Shown in pieces: positions 51,313-61,300 of a stretch of DNA of 64,000 nt (position 1 is its first letter; each line of letters begins with the position of its first letter). The stretch covers positions 558,001-622,000 of the forward strand of contig NZ_CP114291.2 of NCBI RefSeq assembly GCF_027111355.2, given 5' to 3'. The notes beneath the pieces were generated by a model that was not told the origin of the DNA, made no database searches, and saw nothing but the letters and a program-made list of their open reading frames with translations. The translations under genes and the position numbers were made by a program. The DNA comes from Flavobacterium eburneipallidum. Its GTDB lineage: Bacteria > Bacteroidota > Bacteroidia > Flavobacteriales > Flavobacteriaceae.

Positions 51313-53391
51313 TTAAAATAAATTATATCGCAATCCAAAGAAACCTCTAATTCCTTGGTTTGGGCCGTAAACATAAGTCGTATCAAATGTCAAACCATAC
51401 GGATTATTAGGTGTTACCAATACTTTTCCGTTTGGGTCATATTGCACATTTTTATCAAAAGGATCTTCGGTTCTCGAAATCAGGAATGGATTACTTCGTT
51501 TTGGTGTAAAGTTCAATAGGTTTTTTATTCCAGCATACAATTCAAAATTTTTCCAGCCTGAATACGTAAATTGAATGTTTTGCAAACTATACCAAGGCGA
51601 ATTTGGATTTCTTGGATCGGTGTCGCTTAATAACGGTAATTTCATTGGGCTGTACACATTTCCGGTATAATCAATCAGCGTTTTTATTTTGTCTATTTTA
51701 TAAGAAACTGTCCAAGTCCCGGTAAAATTTTCGGTCAAAAGAGGTCTTGTTTTGATACCGTTTTCTACATTAGAAACATCCATATAAGTAGCACCAAGAA
51801 TGAATTTCAGCCCATTAGTAAAATTGATGTCGGTATTAAAGCTAATTCCTTGACTCAACGCATAACCATCAATGTTGTTGTAAATGATTTTGTTGGGATT
51901 CGATTCATAATCCGAAACAATTTTGTTGCTGAATCGGGTGTAAAATGCTGTGGTTTCAATCCCTAAAAAAGTACCATTCGGGAAGTATATTTTTTTGATG
52001 TAGTTTACATTAGCATTGACTGATTTTTCGGGGTCTAAATCATCGGCAATAACCACTTGGCGTGAACCCGTTAAAGCAGCGTGATCTTCGGTAAATAAAT
52101 TAACGACTCTAAATCCTGTTCCCGCATTGAAACGCAAAATATTGTTGTCATTGATTTTTAATTTATAAGCAAATCTTGGAGTTACAATATTTCCGTGAAT
52201 GGAATTGTAATCGTATCGCAAGCCAAATAATACTTTGTGTTTTTCGCTAAAAGTAATTTCATCTTGGAAAAAAATTCCGGGAAGCCAGGTTTTTTCGGGA
52301 TTGTTTCCGTTTAAAGTTGTCGTAGCTGTTGTGTTGTCATCATAATAGGTATAACGAGAAGCAATTCCGGTCAATAAATCGTTTTTTCCTAATTTCTTAT
52401 CCCAGGTCATTTGCAGAAAACCAATTTTTTGATTAGCAATATAAGTAGTGGTTCCATAACGGCTGTCCTGAAAATGAGCCGTTCCTGAAAACGACAACAT
52501 CAGTTTTTCGGTGGTTGGCAATTGATAACTTCCTAAAAGTTCGCCTCTTTTGGTGTAAATACTTTCGCCATAAATTTCATCGCCACCACGGTATTTTTTC
52601 TCCCAACGTACATCGCCTCCCCAACGATCTTCGTACATTCCACGAACGGCAATGGTAAACAAACGATTTTGATTTCGAGAAAAATTCCATTTGTTAAAAA
52701 CCGAAATTCTGTTTTGTGCCGTTACATCTGTAAATCCATCCTTATCATTGTCAATCGTTTGATCGTAATTGTAATAATTGATTCCCAATAAGGAAGTCGC
52801 TTTTTTGATATTAAATTTCGCGCCCAAATCAGCATTGGTTTCCAACCAGGAAGTGGTAAATACATCGGCAGAAAATAGAGGAGCATTGCTTGGGTTTTTG
52901 GTAATAATGTTGATTAACCCGCCAACAGCTTCACTTCCGTACAAAGAAGAAGCAGGGCCTTTTACGATTTCAATTCTTTCTACCAATGAATTTGGAATTC
53001 CAGATAATCCATAAACAGTAGATAAACTACTCACAATGGGCATTCCGTCAATCATTACCGAAGTATAAGGACCTTCCAGCCCATTGATGTGAATATCACC
53101 GGTGTTACAAACGCCACAGTTCAGTTGAGGTCTTACTCCGTTTACATTTTGCAAAGCTTCGTATATACTAGCTGTTGGGTTTTTTTTGAAAAAAACAGGA
53201 GTGTAAACTTCAACAGGTACTGCACTTTCAAGTCTTCTTATAGGTTTTAAAGTTCCCGAAACTACTACTTCATTGAGTTCATTCTGATTGTTTTTCTTTT
53301 CAAGGCTATCTTTTTCTACGTTCGGAATTGAGCTTTGTGAAAAAGTTATATTGAGCGAAAACAAAGGTATTATTAAAAATAAATATTTCAT
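51313..53391 (-). CDS. TonB-dependent outer-membrane receptor
   Basis: 692 residues. After the signal peptide (YLFLIIPLFSLNITFSQ) comes a TonB-box-like ELNEVVVSGTLKPI. The plug domain has VNGVRPQLNCGVCNTGDIHI, MIDGMPIVSSLSTVYGL and IEIVKGPASSLYGSEAVGGL, and a 22-strand barrel ends GIRGFFGLRYNLF. The Cys-x-x-Cys in the plug is a possible metal ligand. The gene is divergent from an Nramp transporter, with a palindrome over its -7 box and mntR downstream of the transporter, so it probably brings Mn or Fe compounds across the outer membrane. Confidence 0.9.
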   Translation of the reverse strand: MKYLFLIIPLFSLNITFSQSSIPNVEKDSLEKKNNQNELNEVVVSGTLKPIRRLESAVPVEVYTPVFFKKNPTASIYEALQNVNGVRPQLNCGVCNTGDIHINGLEGPYTSVMIDGMPIVSSLSTVYGLSGIPNSLVERIEIVKGPASSLYGSEAVGGLINIITKNPSNAPLFSADVFTTSWLETNADLGAKFNIKKATSLLGINYYNYDQTIDNDKDGFTDVTAQNRISVFNKWNFSRNQNRLFTIAVRGMYEDRWGGDVRWEKKYRGGDEIYGESIYTKRGELLGSYQLPTTEKLMLSFSGTAHFQDSRYGTTTYIANQKIGFLQMTWDKKLGKNDLLTGIASRYTYYDDNTTATTTLNGNNPEKTWLPGIFFQDEITFSEKHKVLFGLRYDYNSIHGNIVTPRFAYKLKINDNNILRFNAGTGFRVVNLFTEDHAALTGSRQVVIADDLDPEKSVNANVNYIKKIYFPNGTFLGIETTAFYTRFSNKIVSDYESNPNKIIYNNIDGYALSQGISFNTDINFTNGLKFILGATYMDVSNVENGIKTRPLLTENFTGTWTVSYKIDKIKTLIDYTGNVYSPMKLPLLSDTDPRNPNSPWYSLQNIQFTYSGWKNFELYAGIKNLLNFTPKRSNPFLISRTEDPFDKNVQYDPNGKVLVTPNNPYGLTFDTTYVYGPNQGIRGFFGLRYNLF

Positions 53392-53405
53392 TTAGGTAAA
53401 TTAAA

Positions 53406-53423
53406 TTTTAGACAAAGCTAAAA
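53406..53423. promoter_or_regulatory. Palindrome TTTTAG-N6-CTAAAA, candidate MntR/DtxR operator
   Basis: A perfect 6-bp inverted repeat with a 6-bp spacer. It contains the receptor's -7 box (53413-53420 on the minus strand) and ends 10 bp before the -33 TTG of the Nramp gene. A DtxR-family regulator bound here would block the receptor promoter directly. The regulator gene is two genes away (55425). Confidence 0.6.
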
Positions 53424-53441
53424 AAATAATTACTTGAACAA
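53413..53441 (-). promoter_or_regulatory. Promoter of the TonB receptor
   Basis: On the minus strand, TTG (53441-53439), an 18-bp spacer, then TAGCTTTG (53420-53413). It fits TTG-N17-23-TAnnTTTG, 21 bp before the ATG. Confidence 0.7.
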
Positions 53442-53461
53442 AATATTTTTGTATATATTTG
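53434..53461 (+). promoter_or_regulatory. Promoter of the Nramp gene
   Basis: TTG (53434-53436), a 17-bp spacer and TATATTTG (53454-53461), a full match to TTG-N17-23-TAnnTTTG, 22 bp before the ATG. It overlaps the receptor promoter on the other strand. Confidence 0.75.
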
Positions 53462-53483
53462 TCTTTATAATTCAAATTCAGCC

Positions 53484-55355
53484 ATGAGCAAATCTTTAGA
53501 AGAAGTACATCAATCTGTCCAGACTCAAAATAAATCCTCCATTTTTAGAAAAATATTAGCCTTTTTTGGTCCTGCTTATTTGGTAAGTGTCGGTTATATG
53601 GATCCAGGAAATTGGGCAACAGATATTGCCGGCGGAAGCCAGTTTGGGTATTCTCTACTTTGGGTTTTGCTGATGAGTAATTTGATGGCGTTGCTTCTGC
53701 AAAGTTTAAGTGCAAGACTCGGAATTGTTACTCAACGCGATTTGGCACAAGCATCCAGAGAAACGTACTCCAAAGGGATTAATTACATTTTATACTTTTT
53801 AGCCGAAATTGCAATTGCCGCTTGTGACCTTGCCGAAGTGCTGGGAATGGCAATCGGAATTAATTTATTGTTTGATATTCCATTAATTGAAGGTGTTTTA
53901 ATCACGGTTTTAGATACTTTTTTATTACTGTTTTTAATCAATAAAGGTATCCGAAAAATGGAAGCTTTTATTATTGTATTGGTCGCAATTATTGGATTTT
54001 CTTTTGTTTTCGAAATGATTTTTGCCGAACCAGAATTGGATAAAGTGATTTACGGTTTAATTCCTTCGATTCCTACCGAAGCAGCCTTATATATTGCCAT
54101 CGGAATTATTGGAGCAACGGTAATGCCACACAATTTGTACCTGCATTCTTCATTAGTGCAAACCCGAAAATTTGATCGAAGTGGAGCAGGAATCAAACAG
54201 GCATTGAAATACAACTTTATCGATTCGACTATTGCGCTGAATTTGGCTTTTCTAGTAAATGCTGCCATTTTAATATTGGCAGCAGCCACATTTTACAGAA
54301 ACGGACTGCACGAAGTTGCCGAAATTCAGGATGCACACCGATTTTTAGAACCGCTTTTGGGAAATAAATGGGCGCCTATTTTGTTTGCCGTAGCTTTAAT
54401 TGCAGCGGGACAAAGTTCGACCATAACAGGGACTTTGGCAGGACAAATCGTGATGGAAGGTTATTTGAATTTACGAATTCAACCGTGGGTTCGAAGAATC
54501 ATCACGCGATTGATTGCGATTGTGCCTGCCGTAATTGTTATTTTAATTTATGGCGAAAGTGTAACTGGAAAATTATTGATTTTAAGTCAGGTAATTTTAA
54601 GTTTACAGCTCGGTTTTGCTATTATTCCGCTGATTCATTTTGTGAGTGATAAATCGAAAATGAAAGGCTTTCATATTTCTAAAATTACTCAAATTGCCGC
54701 TTGGATTATTGCAAGCATTATTGTTTCATTGAATGCGAAATTGGTTTATAATGAAATAACGGGTTGGCTTGAAACTTCCGAAAATCCAATTGTATTATGG
54801 TTTACGGTTGTTCCACTGGCATTTTTCTTTCTGGGATTGTTGCTTTACATTGTTTTCAAACCTTTTATTACCAAGGCAAAACAGGATATTCAAAACCATT
54901 CGCCACATAATTTGAAATTGCAATTTTCTAAATCCGGAAGTTATACGAAGAAGAATATCGCCGTTTCGGTAGATTTTTCAACTGCTGATGAAGTGGCAAT
55001 CAACAGCGCTTTCGAATTGGGCGGAATGGACGCTAAATACACTTTAATTCACATTGTAGAAACAGTTGGAGCAATGATGTATGGCGAAAATATTGACGAT
55101 CATGAAACAACGATTGACGAAAAATTATTGTTAGAATACAAAGAAATGCTTTCACAAAAAGGATTCAAAGTAACCACCGAACTCGGATTTGGAGAACCGA
55201 ACAAAGTAATTCCAACAATTGTCAATGCCCGAAATTTTGATGTTTTGGTTATGGGAACTCACGGTCATACTGGTTTTAAAGATTTAATTTTCGGAACAAC
55301 AGTCGATAAATTGCGTCATAAAATTTCGATACCTTTGTTGATTGTAAAAAATTAA
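53484..55355 (+). CDS. mntH: Nramp-family divalent metal transporter fused to a UspA domain
   Basis: 623 residues, about 200 more than plain MntH. Residues 20-450 are the Nramp transporter with 11-12 helices: the metal-binding motif GYMDPGNWATDIAGG in helix 1 and MPHNLYLHSSLV in helix 6 are intact, predicting Mn2+/Fe2+ import with protons. Residues about 485-623 form a universal-stress domain with SVDFSTADEVAINSAFELGG and the ATP-binding pattern GTHGHTGFKDLIFGTT. The fusion suggests nucleotide or stress control of transport. It is divergent from the TonB receptor and followed by the MntR-type regulator, 69 bp downstream. Confidence 0.92.
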   Translation: MSKSLEEVHQSVQTQNKSSIFRKILAFFGPAYLVSVGYMDPGNWATDIAGGSQFGYSLLWVLLMSNLMALLLQSLSARLGIVTQRDLAQASRETYSKGINYILYFLAEIAIAACDLAEVLGMAIGINLLFDIPLIEGVLITVLDTFLLLFLINKGIRKMEAFIIVLVAIIGFSFVFEMIFAEPELDKVIYGLIPSIPTEAALYIAIGIIGATVMPHNLYLHSSLVQTRKFDRSGAGIKQALKYNFIDSTIALNLAFLVNAAILILAAATFYRNGLHEVAEIQDAHRFLEPLLGNKWAPILFAVALIAAGQSSTITGTLAGQIVMEGYLNLRIQPWVRRIITRLIAIVPAVIVILIYGESVTGKLLILSQVILSLQLGFAIIPLIHFVSDKSKMKGFHISKITQIAAWIIASIIVSLNAKLVYNEITGWLETSENPIVLWFTVVPLAFFFLGLLLYIVFKPFITKAKQDIQNHSPHNLKLQFSKSGSYTKKNIAVSVDFSTADEVAINSAFELGGMDAKYTLIHIVETVGAMMYGENIDDHETTIDEKLLLEYKEMLSQKGFKVTTELGFGEPNKVIPTIVNARNFDVLVMGTHGHTGFKDLIFGTTVDKLRHKISIPLLIVKN

Positions 55356-55401
55356 AAAGTGTATTAAGAATTTAACGTTAGTAAGCGCTTCATTTTACTT
55401 C

Positions 55402-55422
55402 TAACCTCCAACCTCTAACCTC
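55402..55422. repeat. Heptamer tandem array YAACCTC (three copies)
   Basis: TAACCTC, CAACCTC, TAACCTC in exact 7-bp steps, ending 2 bp before the ATG of the MntR-type gene, where it occupies the translation-initiation region. Confidence 0.8.
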
Positions 55423-55424
55423 AA

Positions 55425-56078
55425 ATGACTTTTTCAGAAGAAAATTATCTTAAATCAATATACCATTTAACTTCGTCATCCGATGCTGAAGTAAGCACTA
55501 ATGCCATTGCCGAAATGATGGAAACCAAAGCCTCATCGGTTACAGATATGCTTAAAAAATTGGCCGAAAAAGACTTGGTTAATTACAAAAAATACCAAGG
55601 AGTTTCGCTAACTGCCAACGGAAAACTGGCAGCCAAAATGATTGTTAGAAAACACCGTTTGTGGGAAGTTTTCTTGGTCGAAAAATTGGATTTTTCTTGG
55701 GATGAGGTTCATGATATTGCCGAACAATTGGAACACATCAAATCCGAAAAACTCATTAACAAACTAGATGATTTTCTAGGAAATCCTACCGAAGATCCGC
55801 ACGGAGATCCTATTCCAGATGCGAATGGTCAAATTGTCAATACCGAAAAGCATTTGCTTTCTGAACTTTCCGAAAATCAAAACGGAATTTGTGTAGGTGT
55901 GAAAGATACTTCGTCAGAATTCCTGAAATACCTGGACAAACAAGAAATTTCTCTAGGATCCAAAATTGAAATTATCGGAAAAGAAAGCTTCGATTTATTA
56001 CTAAAAATTAAATTGAACAATCAGGAATTAACCATTTCGAATAAAATTGCGAGTAATATTTTTGTGAAGGTGGTATAG
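55425..56078 (+). CDS. DtxR/MntR-family metal-dependent regulator
   Basis: 217 residues. The N-terminal winged helix (NYLKSIYHLTSSSDAEVSTN, AIAEMMETKASSVTDMLKKL) is followed by the dimerisation and metal-binding domain with RKHRLWEVFLVEKLDFSWDE, HDIAEQLEHIKSEKLINKLD and DPHGDPIPDANG, in which Glu/His ligands are visible. A C-terminal FeoA/SH3-like domain follows (LGSKIEIIGKESFDLLLKIK). It lies in one run after mntH and probably represses the transporter and receptor when metal is plentiful. The gene symbol is not fixed because Mn and Fe sensors look alike. Confidence 0.9.
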   Translation: MTFSEENYLKSIYHLTSSSDAEVSTNAIAEMMETKASSVTDMLKKLAEKDLVNYKKYQGVSLTANGKLAAKMIVRKHRLWEVFLVEKLDFSWDEVHDIAEQLEHIKSEKLINKLDDFLGNPTEDPHGDPIPDANGQIVNTEKHLLSELSENQNGICVGVKDTSSEFLKYLDKQEISLGSKIEIIGKESFDLLLKIKLNNQELTISNKIASNIFVKVV

Positions 56079-56101
56079 CTCTGGCTAGAATTATTAAGTT
56101 T

Positions 56102-56159
56102 AAAACCATTAAGAGATTTTAGAAATTAAGAATATTTTCTAAAATCTCTTAATGGTTTT
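56102..56159. terminator. Strong hairpin after the MntR-type gene
   Basis: A perfect 22-bp inverted repeat (56102-56123 with 56138-56159) and T-rich end, 24 bp after the stop codon. The long stem may also be a dispersed repeat. Confidence 0.75.
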
Positions 56160-56293
56160 TTTTCTGGTATTAAAATTAGGTATCAAGAAAGAATTGATAT
56201 TCTGTGTTTTGGGGAAATTAAAATTAAATTATGGGTATTTTTATACTAAATGAAAAAAAATATACAATTTAATGAGTATATAATAAAAAAGTT

Positions 56294-56390
56294 GTCCTTT
56301 ATGTATAAAAGGACTTTTTGTTAATGTAATTTTGGTTAGTAATGTTAGTTGGTAGGTAAGAAAGAGTTGTTGTTCTAAATAACAACTCTT
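56294..56390 (+). other. Two further hairpins upstream of the ECF sigma gene
   Basis: GTCCTTT (56294-56300) with AAAGGAC (56308-56314) is followed by TTTTT, terminator-like. AAGAGTTGTT (56362-56371) with AACAACTCTT (56381-56390) lies 56 bp before the sigma gene. The 367-bp gap holds no gene that I can see; these may insulate or attenuate transcription. Confidence 0.5.
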
Positions 56391-56445
56391 CTTTAAAAAC
56401 GAAAACAGTAAGAGTATAAAATGAGTAGTAAAAATTAATAATTTT

Positions 56446-57060
56446 TTGAGTTTGAAAAATCAAATTTTGCATAACGCTATTCTGGATGATAATGAACTAT
56501 GGTTGGAAATAAAAGCGGGGCACGAAAAAGCGTTTTCCCTACTTTTTAAACGATACTATAGTTACTTAATTCAGTATGGAAATTCGTTTTCTCCATTTTC
56601 TGAAAAAATTCAGGATTGTGTTCAGGATGTTTTTACAGATATATGGGTATATAGAAATAGCCTTGCCGATACTGTGGTGGTCAAAGCTTATTTGTTGTCT
56701 TGTGTTCGCAAGCGTATTGTGCGTTTGCAAGAGCGGGATAAGGTTTTTAATAAAGCAAAATCTGTTGATGCTATAGCATTTTTGTTCGATTTTTCGGTAG
56801 AGCAACAATTAATTTCAGATGAATTAACGGCTGGAAAAGTAGTACATCTTAATAAGGTTTTGAACGTTTTGCCGGCTCGACAAAAAGAAGCTTTGTATTT
56901 GAGATACCACAACGGATTGAATGTCGATCAAATAGCCGAGATATTAAATGTTAATTACCAATCGGCTAATAATTTATTGCACAGAGCATTAGTGAATATT
57001 CGTAAAGAATGGAAAGCCACTTTACTATTGTTTGTAATGTTAGGAGTGAATTGGATATAA
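56446..57060 (+). CDS. ECF sigma factor (FecI-like)
   Basis: 204 residues. Sigma-70 region 2 is at about 28-95 (FSLLFKRYYSYLIQYGNSF, IQDCVQDVFTDIWVYRNSL). Region 4 is at about 135-190 (LNVLPARQKEALYLRYHNGL and QIAEILNVNYQSANNLLHRA). No ATG is available in frame ahead of the conserved part; TTG at 56446 or 56452 must be used, so translation may be weak by design. It is followed by a FecR-type anti-sigma and SusC/SusD genes, the standard trans-envelope signalling layout in which outer-membrane ligand binding releases the sigma factor. Confidence 0.9.
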   Translation: MSLKNQILHNAILDDNELWLEIKAGHEKAFSLLFKRYYSYLIQYGNSFSPFSEKIQDCVQDVFTDIWVYRNSLADTVVVKAYLLSCVRKRIVRLQERDKVFNKAKSVDAIAFLFDFSVEQQLISDELTAGKVVHLNKVLNVLPARQKEALYLRYHNGLNVDQIAEILNVNYQSANNLLHRALVNIRKEWKATLLLFVMLGVNWI

Positions 57061-57116
57061 TTAATTAGAATGTAATAAGTTGGCTGTTTTTAGGATGGCT
57101 GAAACACTTTTTTAAA

Positions 57117-58232
57117 ATGAAAAAACGAGAACAATATAGAGAAATAGAAGATTTTTTGGCAGACGAATCATTCCGAATGTGGATGAAGTCCAAAAATGAT
57201 ACCGATGGTTGGGAAGAATGGACTTTGGAACATCCAAAACGAGCAAAATTAGTAGAAGAAGCTCGTTTGTGGTTGTTGGCGATGAAAGTTCCAGAACAGA
57301 ATTTGTCTCAAGAACAAGTAGATGCCGCTTTGCAAAACACTTGGATGAAAATAGAAGAAAAAGAGCATGAAAATAAATTGGAACCGAAACTAATTCAATT
57401 GTGGAATACGGCTTGGTTCAGCAAAATTGCCGCTATTTTGGTTTTAGGATTGCTTTCGTTTTATGCTTACACTAATTATTTTGTTGACCAAGCCAATTAT
57501 TCTAGTTATGATGAAATAGTGAGCAATCATGACGAAGACGGTTTGTTAGAACAAATTAATAATTCGAATAAACCGCAAATTGTAACTCTATCCGATGGAA
57601 GTTCGGTATTGTTACAACCCAAAAGTAAATTGAGTTATCCTAAAATTTTTAAGGGAAATGAACGCAATGTTTATTTATCAGGAGAAGCTTTTTTTGAAAT
57701 TAGCAAAAACCCTAAAAAACCCTTTTTTGTTCATGCGAATGAAATTGTTACTAAAGTAGTAGGAACTAGTTTCAGAATCAAAGCCTACGCCAATCAATCT
57801 GATGTGGAAGTTTTAGTACGAACAGGAAAAGTAAAAGTAAATTCAGAAAAAACGAGCTACAATTCCAATCAGAAAGAGATTGTTTTGTTGCCCAATCAAG
57901 CACTTCGTTTTGGTCGAAAGAATCAAACTTTTGATAAAATTACTGATATCACTGCCGATAAATCCATTAGTAATTCTGTTAGAAGTATCGAGCAATTAAG
58001 CTTTGAATTTACGGATATTCCCGTGGCTCAAATTCTCAAAACCATGGAACAAGCCTATTCTATCGAAATAGATTTTCCAGAACAAGAATTGCTAAAATGC
58101 CATTTAACAACTTCTTTGAGCGATCAGCCTTTGCCCGAAAAATTAAAGATAATTTGCAAAAGCATTGGTAATAATTCTAGTTATACGATGAATGGAAATC
58201 AAATTACCATTTTGTCTAAAGGATGTAATTAA
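57117..58232 (+). CDS. FecR-family anti-sigma factor
   Basis: 371 residues. The cytoplasmic N-terminal part (about 1-95) should bind the sigma factor and has the WxxW-like ESFRMWMKSKNDTDGWEEW and EHPKRAKLVEEARLWLLAM. One membrane helix lies at about 102-120 (IAAILVLGLLSFYAYTNYF). The periplasmic FecR domain has TLSDGSSVLLQPKSKLSYPK, GEAFFEISKNPKKPFFVHAN and TKVVGTSFRIKAYANQSDVE, ending in the DUF4974 domain (LSFEFTDIPVAQILKTMEQA). It pairs with the upstream sigma gene, 56 bp away, and senses the downstream SusC. Confidence 0.92.
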   Translation: MKKREQYREIEDFLADESFRMWMKSKNDTDGWEEWTLEHPKRAKLVEEARLWLLAMKVPEQNLSQEQVDAALQNTWMKIEEKEHENKLEPKLIQLWNTAWFSKIAAILVLGLLSFYAYTNYFVDQANYSSYDEIVSNHDEDGLLEQINNSNKPQIVTLSDGSSVLLQPKSKLSYPKIFKGNERNVYLSGEAFFEISKNPKKPFFVHANEIVTKVVGTSFRIKAYANQSDVEVLVRTGKVKVNSEKTSYNSNQKEIVLLPNQALRFGRKNQTFDKITDITADKSISNSVRSIEQLSFEFTDIPVAQILKTMEQAYSIEIDFPEQELLKCHLTTSLSDQPLPEKLKIICKSIGNNSSYTMNGNQITILSKGCN

Positions 58233-58373
58233 TTCAAATAGTTATAAAATAAAAAGTGCCGATATGCTGTAACACATCGACACTTAAAAGCTTCATTCAC
58301 ACTCTGTAAAGTGGGTTTGAAATGTTTCTTAAATACCCTTCAAAATAGTATTAATCAAAACCAAACCAAAATT

Positions 58374-61300
58374 ATGAAAAAAACCGTAGTAAAACAACGA
58401 TTAATAATCCGACTGATGAAAATGACATTCTACCAATTTGTATTAGCACTTGTTTTTTCGAGCGTTACCATGGCTAACAGTTTGAATGGACAAGTAAAAT
58501 TAGATACAAAGGTGACCATTTCTATAACAGATATGGACCTGAATAAGGCATTGACTGAACTAGGAAAATCAGCCGATGTGAAATTTTCTTATAACTCAAG
58601 AATTGTGCCTTCTGACCAAAAGGTAAGCGTTAAGGCGGATAACGAAGCTTTTTCTATAGTGCTTTCTAGAGTTTTGAAACCACTTAAAATTTCTTATGCC
58701 GTAGTAAGCAATCAAATTGTTTTGCAAAAAGCAAGCGAAAAAAATGAAAAAAGTACCAATGTTTCAGCAGTCAATCCACAACAAAAAGTGTTGAGTGGAG
58801 TAGTTGTAGATGCTAAAGGGCTTTCGCTTCCAGGTGCTAGTGTAATTGTCAAAGGAACAAGCAACGGAACTTCAACAGATTTAGACGGAAAATTTAGCCT
58901 CAAAGTAGAGGATGAAGGGTCAATTTTGGTCATTTCTTATATGGGCTATGATACTTTAGAAATACCAGTTGGTAGTAAAACTGAATTTAGAATTACGCTG
59001 AAAGAATCGTCTCAAAGTTTAGAGGAAGTTGTGGTTGTAGGATATGGTTCAAGCAAGCAAAAAGACTTGACAGGATCTGTTTCTTCTGTGAAATCAGAGA
59101 ATTTTAATAAAGGACCACAAATGAGTGCGCAACAAGCTATTCAAGGAAAAATGGCTGGAGTTGTAATTGCTCAAAATAGTGGAAAACCAGGAGGGTCAAA
59201 CAAAGTGGTTATTCGTGGTGGAACTTCATTAACTGGCGTAAACGATCCTTTGTATGTTATTGATGGCGTTCCAATTTCTACAACAGCAGGAGTGAGTCAA
59301 GCTAATATTAGAGGAAACGGAACTGATTTTTTCGATCAAGAACCAACCAATCCTTTGATGACCATAAATCCAAATGATATTGAATCGGTAACGGTTTTGA
59401 AAGATGCTTCTTCAACAGCTATCTATGGTTCGAGAGGTGCAAATGGTGTAATTGTTATTACTACCAAAAAAGGAAAATCAGGTAATCTAAAAGTAACTTT
59501 GGATGTAACAGGTGGTATTTCAACTGTTTCAAACAAATTGGATGTGTTATCTGCCGATGAGTATCGAAAAATCAATACCGATTTAGGTCTTACTTTTTCA
59601 GATTTAGGAGGCAATACCAATTGGCAAGACGAAATTTATAGAACTGCTGAAATAAAAGATTATAATTTGTCTTTTTCAGGCGGTTCAGACAAAACGGCCT
59701 ATAGAGCTTCATTAGGATATGGCGATCAAGAGGGCGTTTTGATTGGTTCCAAATTAGAAAGAGCCAATGCAAGAATAAACGTGAATCATTCGGCACTAAA
59801 CGACAAACTTTCGTTTGATTTAAGAGTGAATTATGGACAAACATTCTCTAATAATTCACCAGTTTCTAACACAGTAGGAAGTGAAGCAGGAACGAGTATC
59901 AACTATGAGTCTTATGTTTTTAATCCGACTTATCCAATTTATAATGCTACTGGAGGTTACAATCACGTTCCGCCTTATCGAATTAATCCAGTTTCATTTT
60001 CGAACGATGTTTTAGATGAGGTTACCAACGATAGATTCTTGGGAAATTTATCTACAACTTATAAAATTATTAATCCTTTGAGTGTGAACGTAAATTTAGG
60101 TTATACCAATCAAGGGATAAATAGAAATTCATACATCAAAAAATCCAATCCATTAGGCGAAGGAATGGGTGGTTATGCTAGTGTTCAAAAACTAGAGGAT
60201 TACAGTAAATTATTGGAAACTGTTTTGCGATACGATGAAACCTTTGGCAAACATACGGTAAATGCTATCGCAGGATATTCATACCAATATTTTGTAAACG
60301 AAGGAATTCGTAATGCCGTATCTGGATTTTTATCCGATGAATTCAAATGGTATAGTTTGCAAGCAGCTAGCACGAATCAAGGCGTAACTTCGTTCAAGGG
60401 AAGTAATAAATTGATTTCGATGTATGGTAGAATTAATTATAGTTTTAATGATATAATTCTTGCTACAGGAACGATTAGACGTGACGGTTCAAGTAGATTT
60501 GGATCCGGAAATCAATGGGGAGTATTTCCATCAGGATCTTTGGCTTGGAGAATTTCTAATATGGATTTCTTCAAATCAAAAACGATTTCAGATTTAAAAA
60601 TTAGAACCAGTTATGGTGTAACCGGAAATCAAGAAATTGGAAATTTGAATTCTATAACCAGACTTGGAGCTACTTCAGCAGGATATATTGTAGGTGGACA
60701 AAGAATTACAACTGTTTTGCCATTGCAATATGCTAATCCTGATTTAAAATGGGAGCAAACTGCCCAATTCAATACTGGGGTTGATTATTCTTTGCTTGAC
60801 GGAAGAGTTCGTGGTAGCATCGATTATTACATCAAGAAAACTTCGGATCTTTTGTTGAATATACCAGTGCCTTCTCCTACTGCCGTTAGTACGCAATTAG
60901 CCAACGTAGGAAGCGTTCAAAACAAAGGAATCGAATTAGAATTGTCTGCCGATATTATCAACAAAGGCGATTTTACTTGGACAACTTCTATCAACTACAG
61001 TAGAAACAGAAATGAAGTATTGAGCTTGTCTAACAGCCAGTTTAAAGGCGACAATATTCAGGTAGCACCATTGCAAGGTCAAGGCTTAACGGCTGGTATT
61101 TTTGCACAATTAATTCAACCAGGATTACCAGTAGGTACTTTTTATGGACGAGAATTTAAAGGTATTGAAAATGGTGTTGAAATTATTGATCCTGAAATGA
61201 AAGTAATTGGTTCGGCTCAACCTGATTTTACCTTTGGTATTACTAATTCATTGTCGTACAAAAGAATTTCTCTTGGATTTAATTTTAGAGGTTCTATTGG

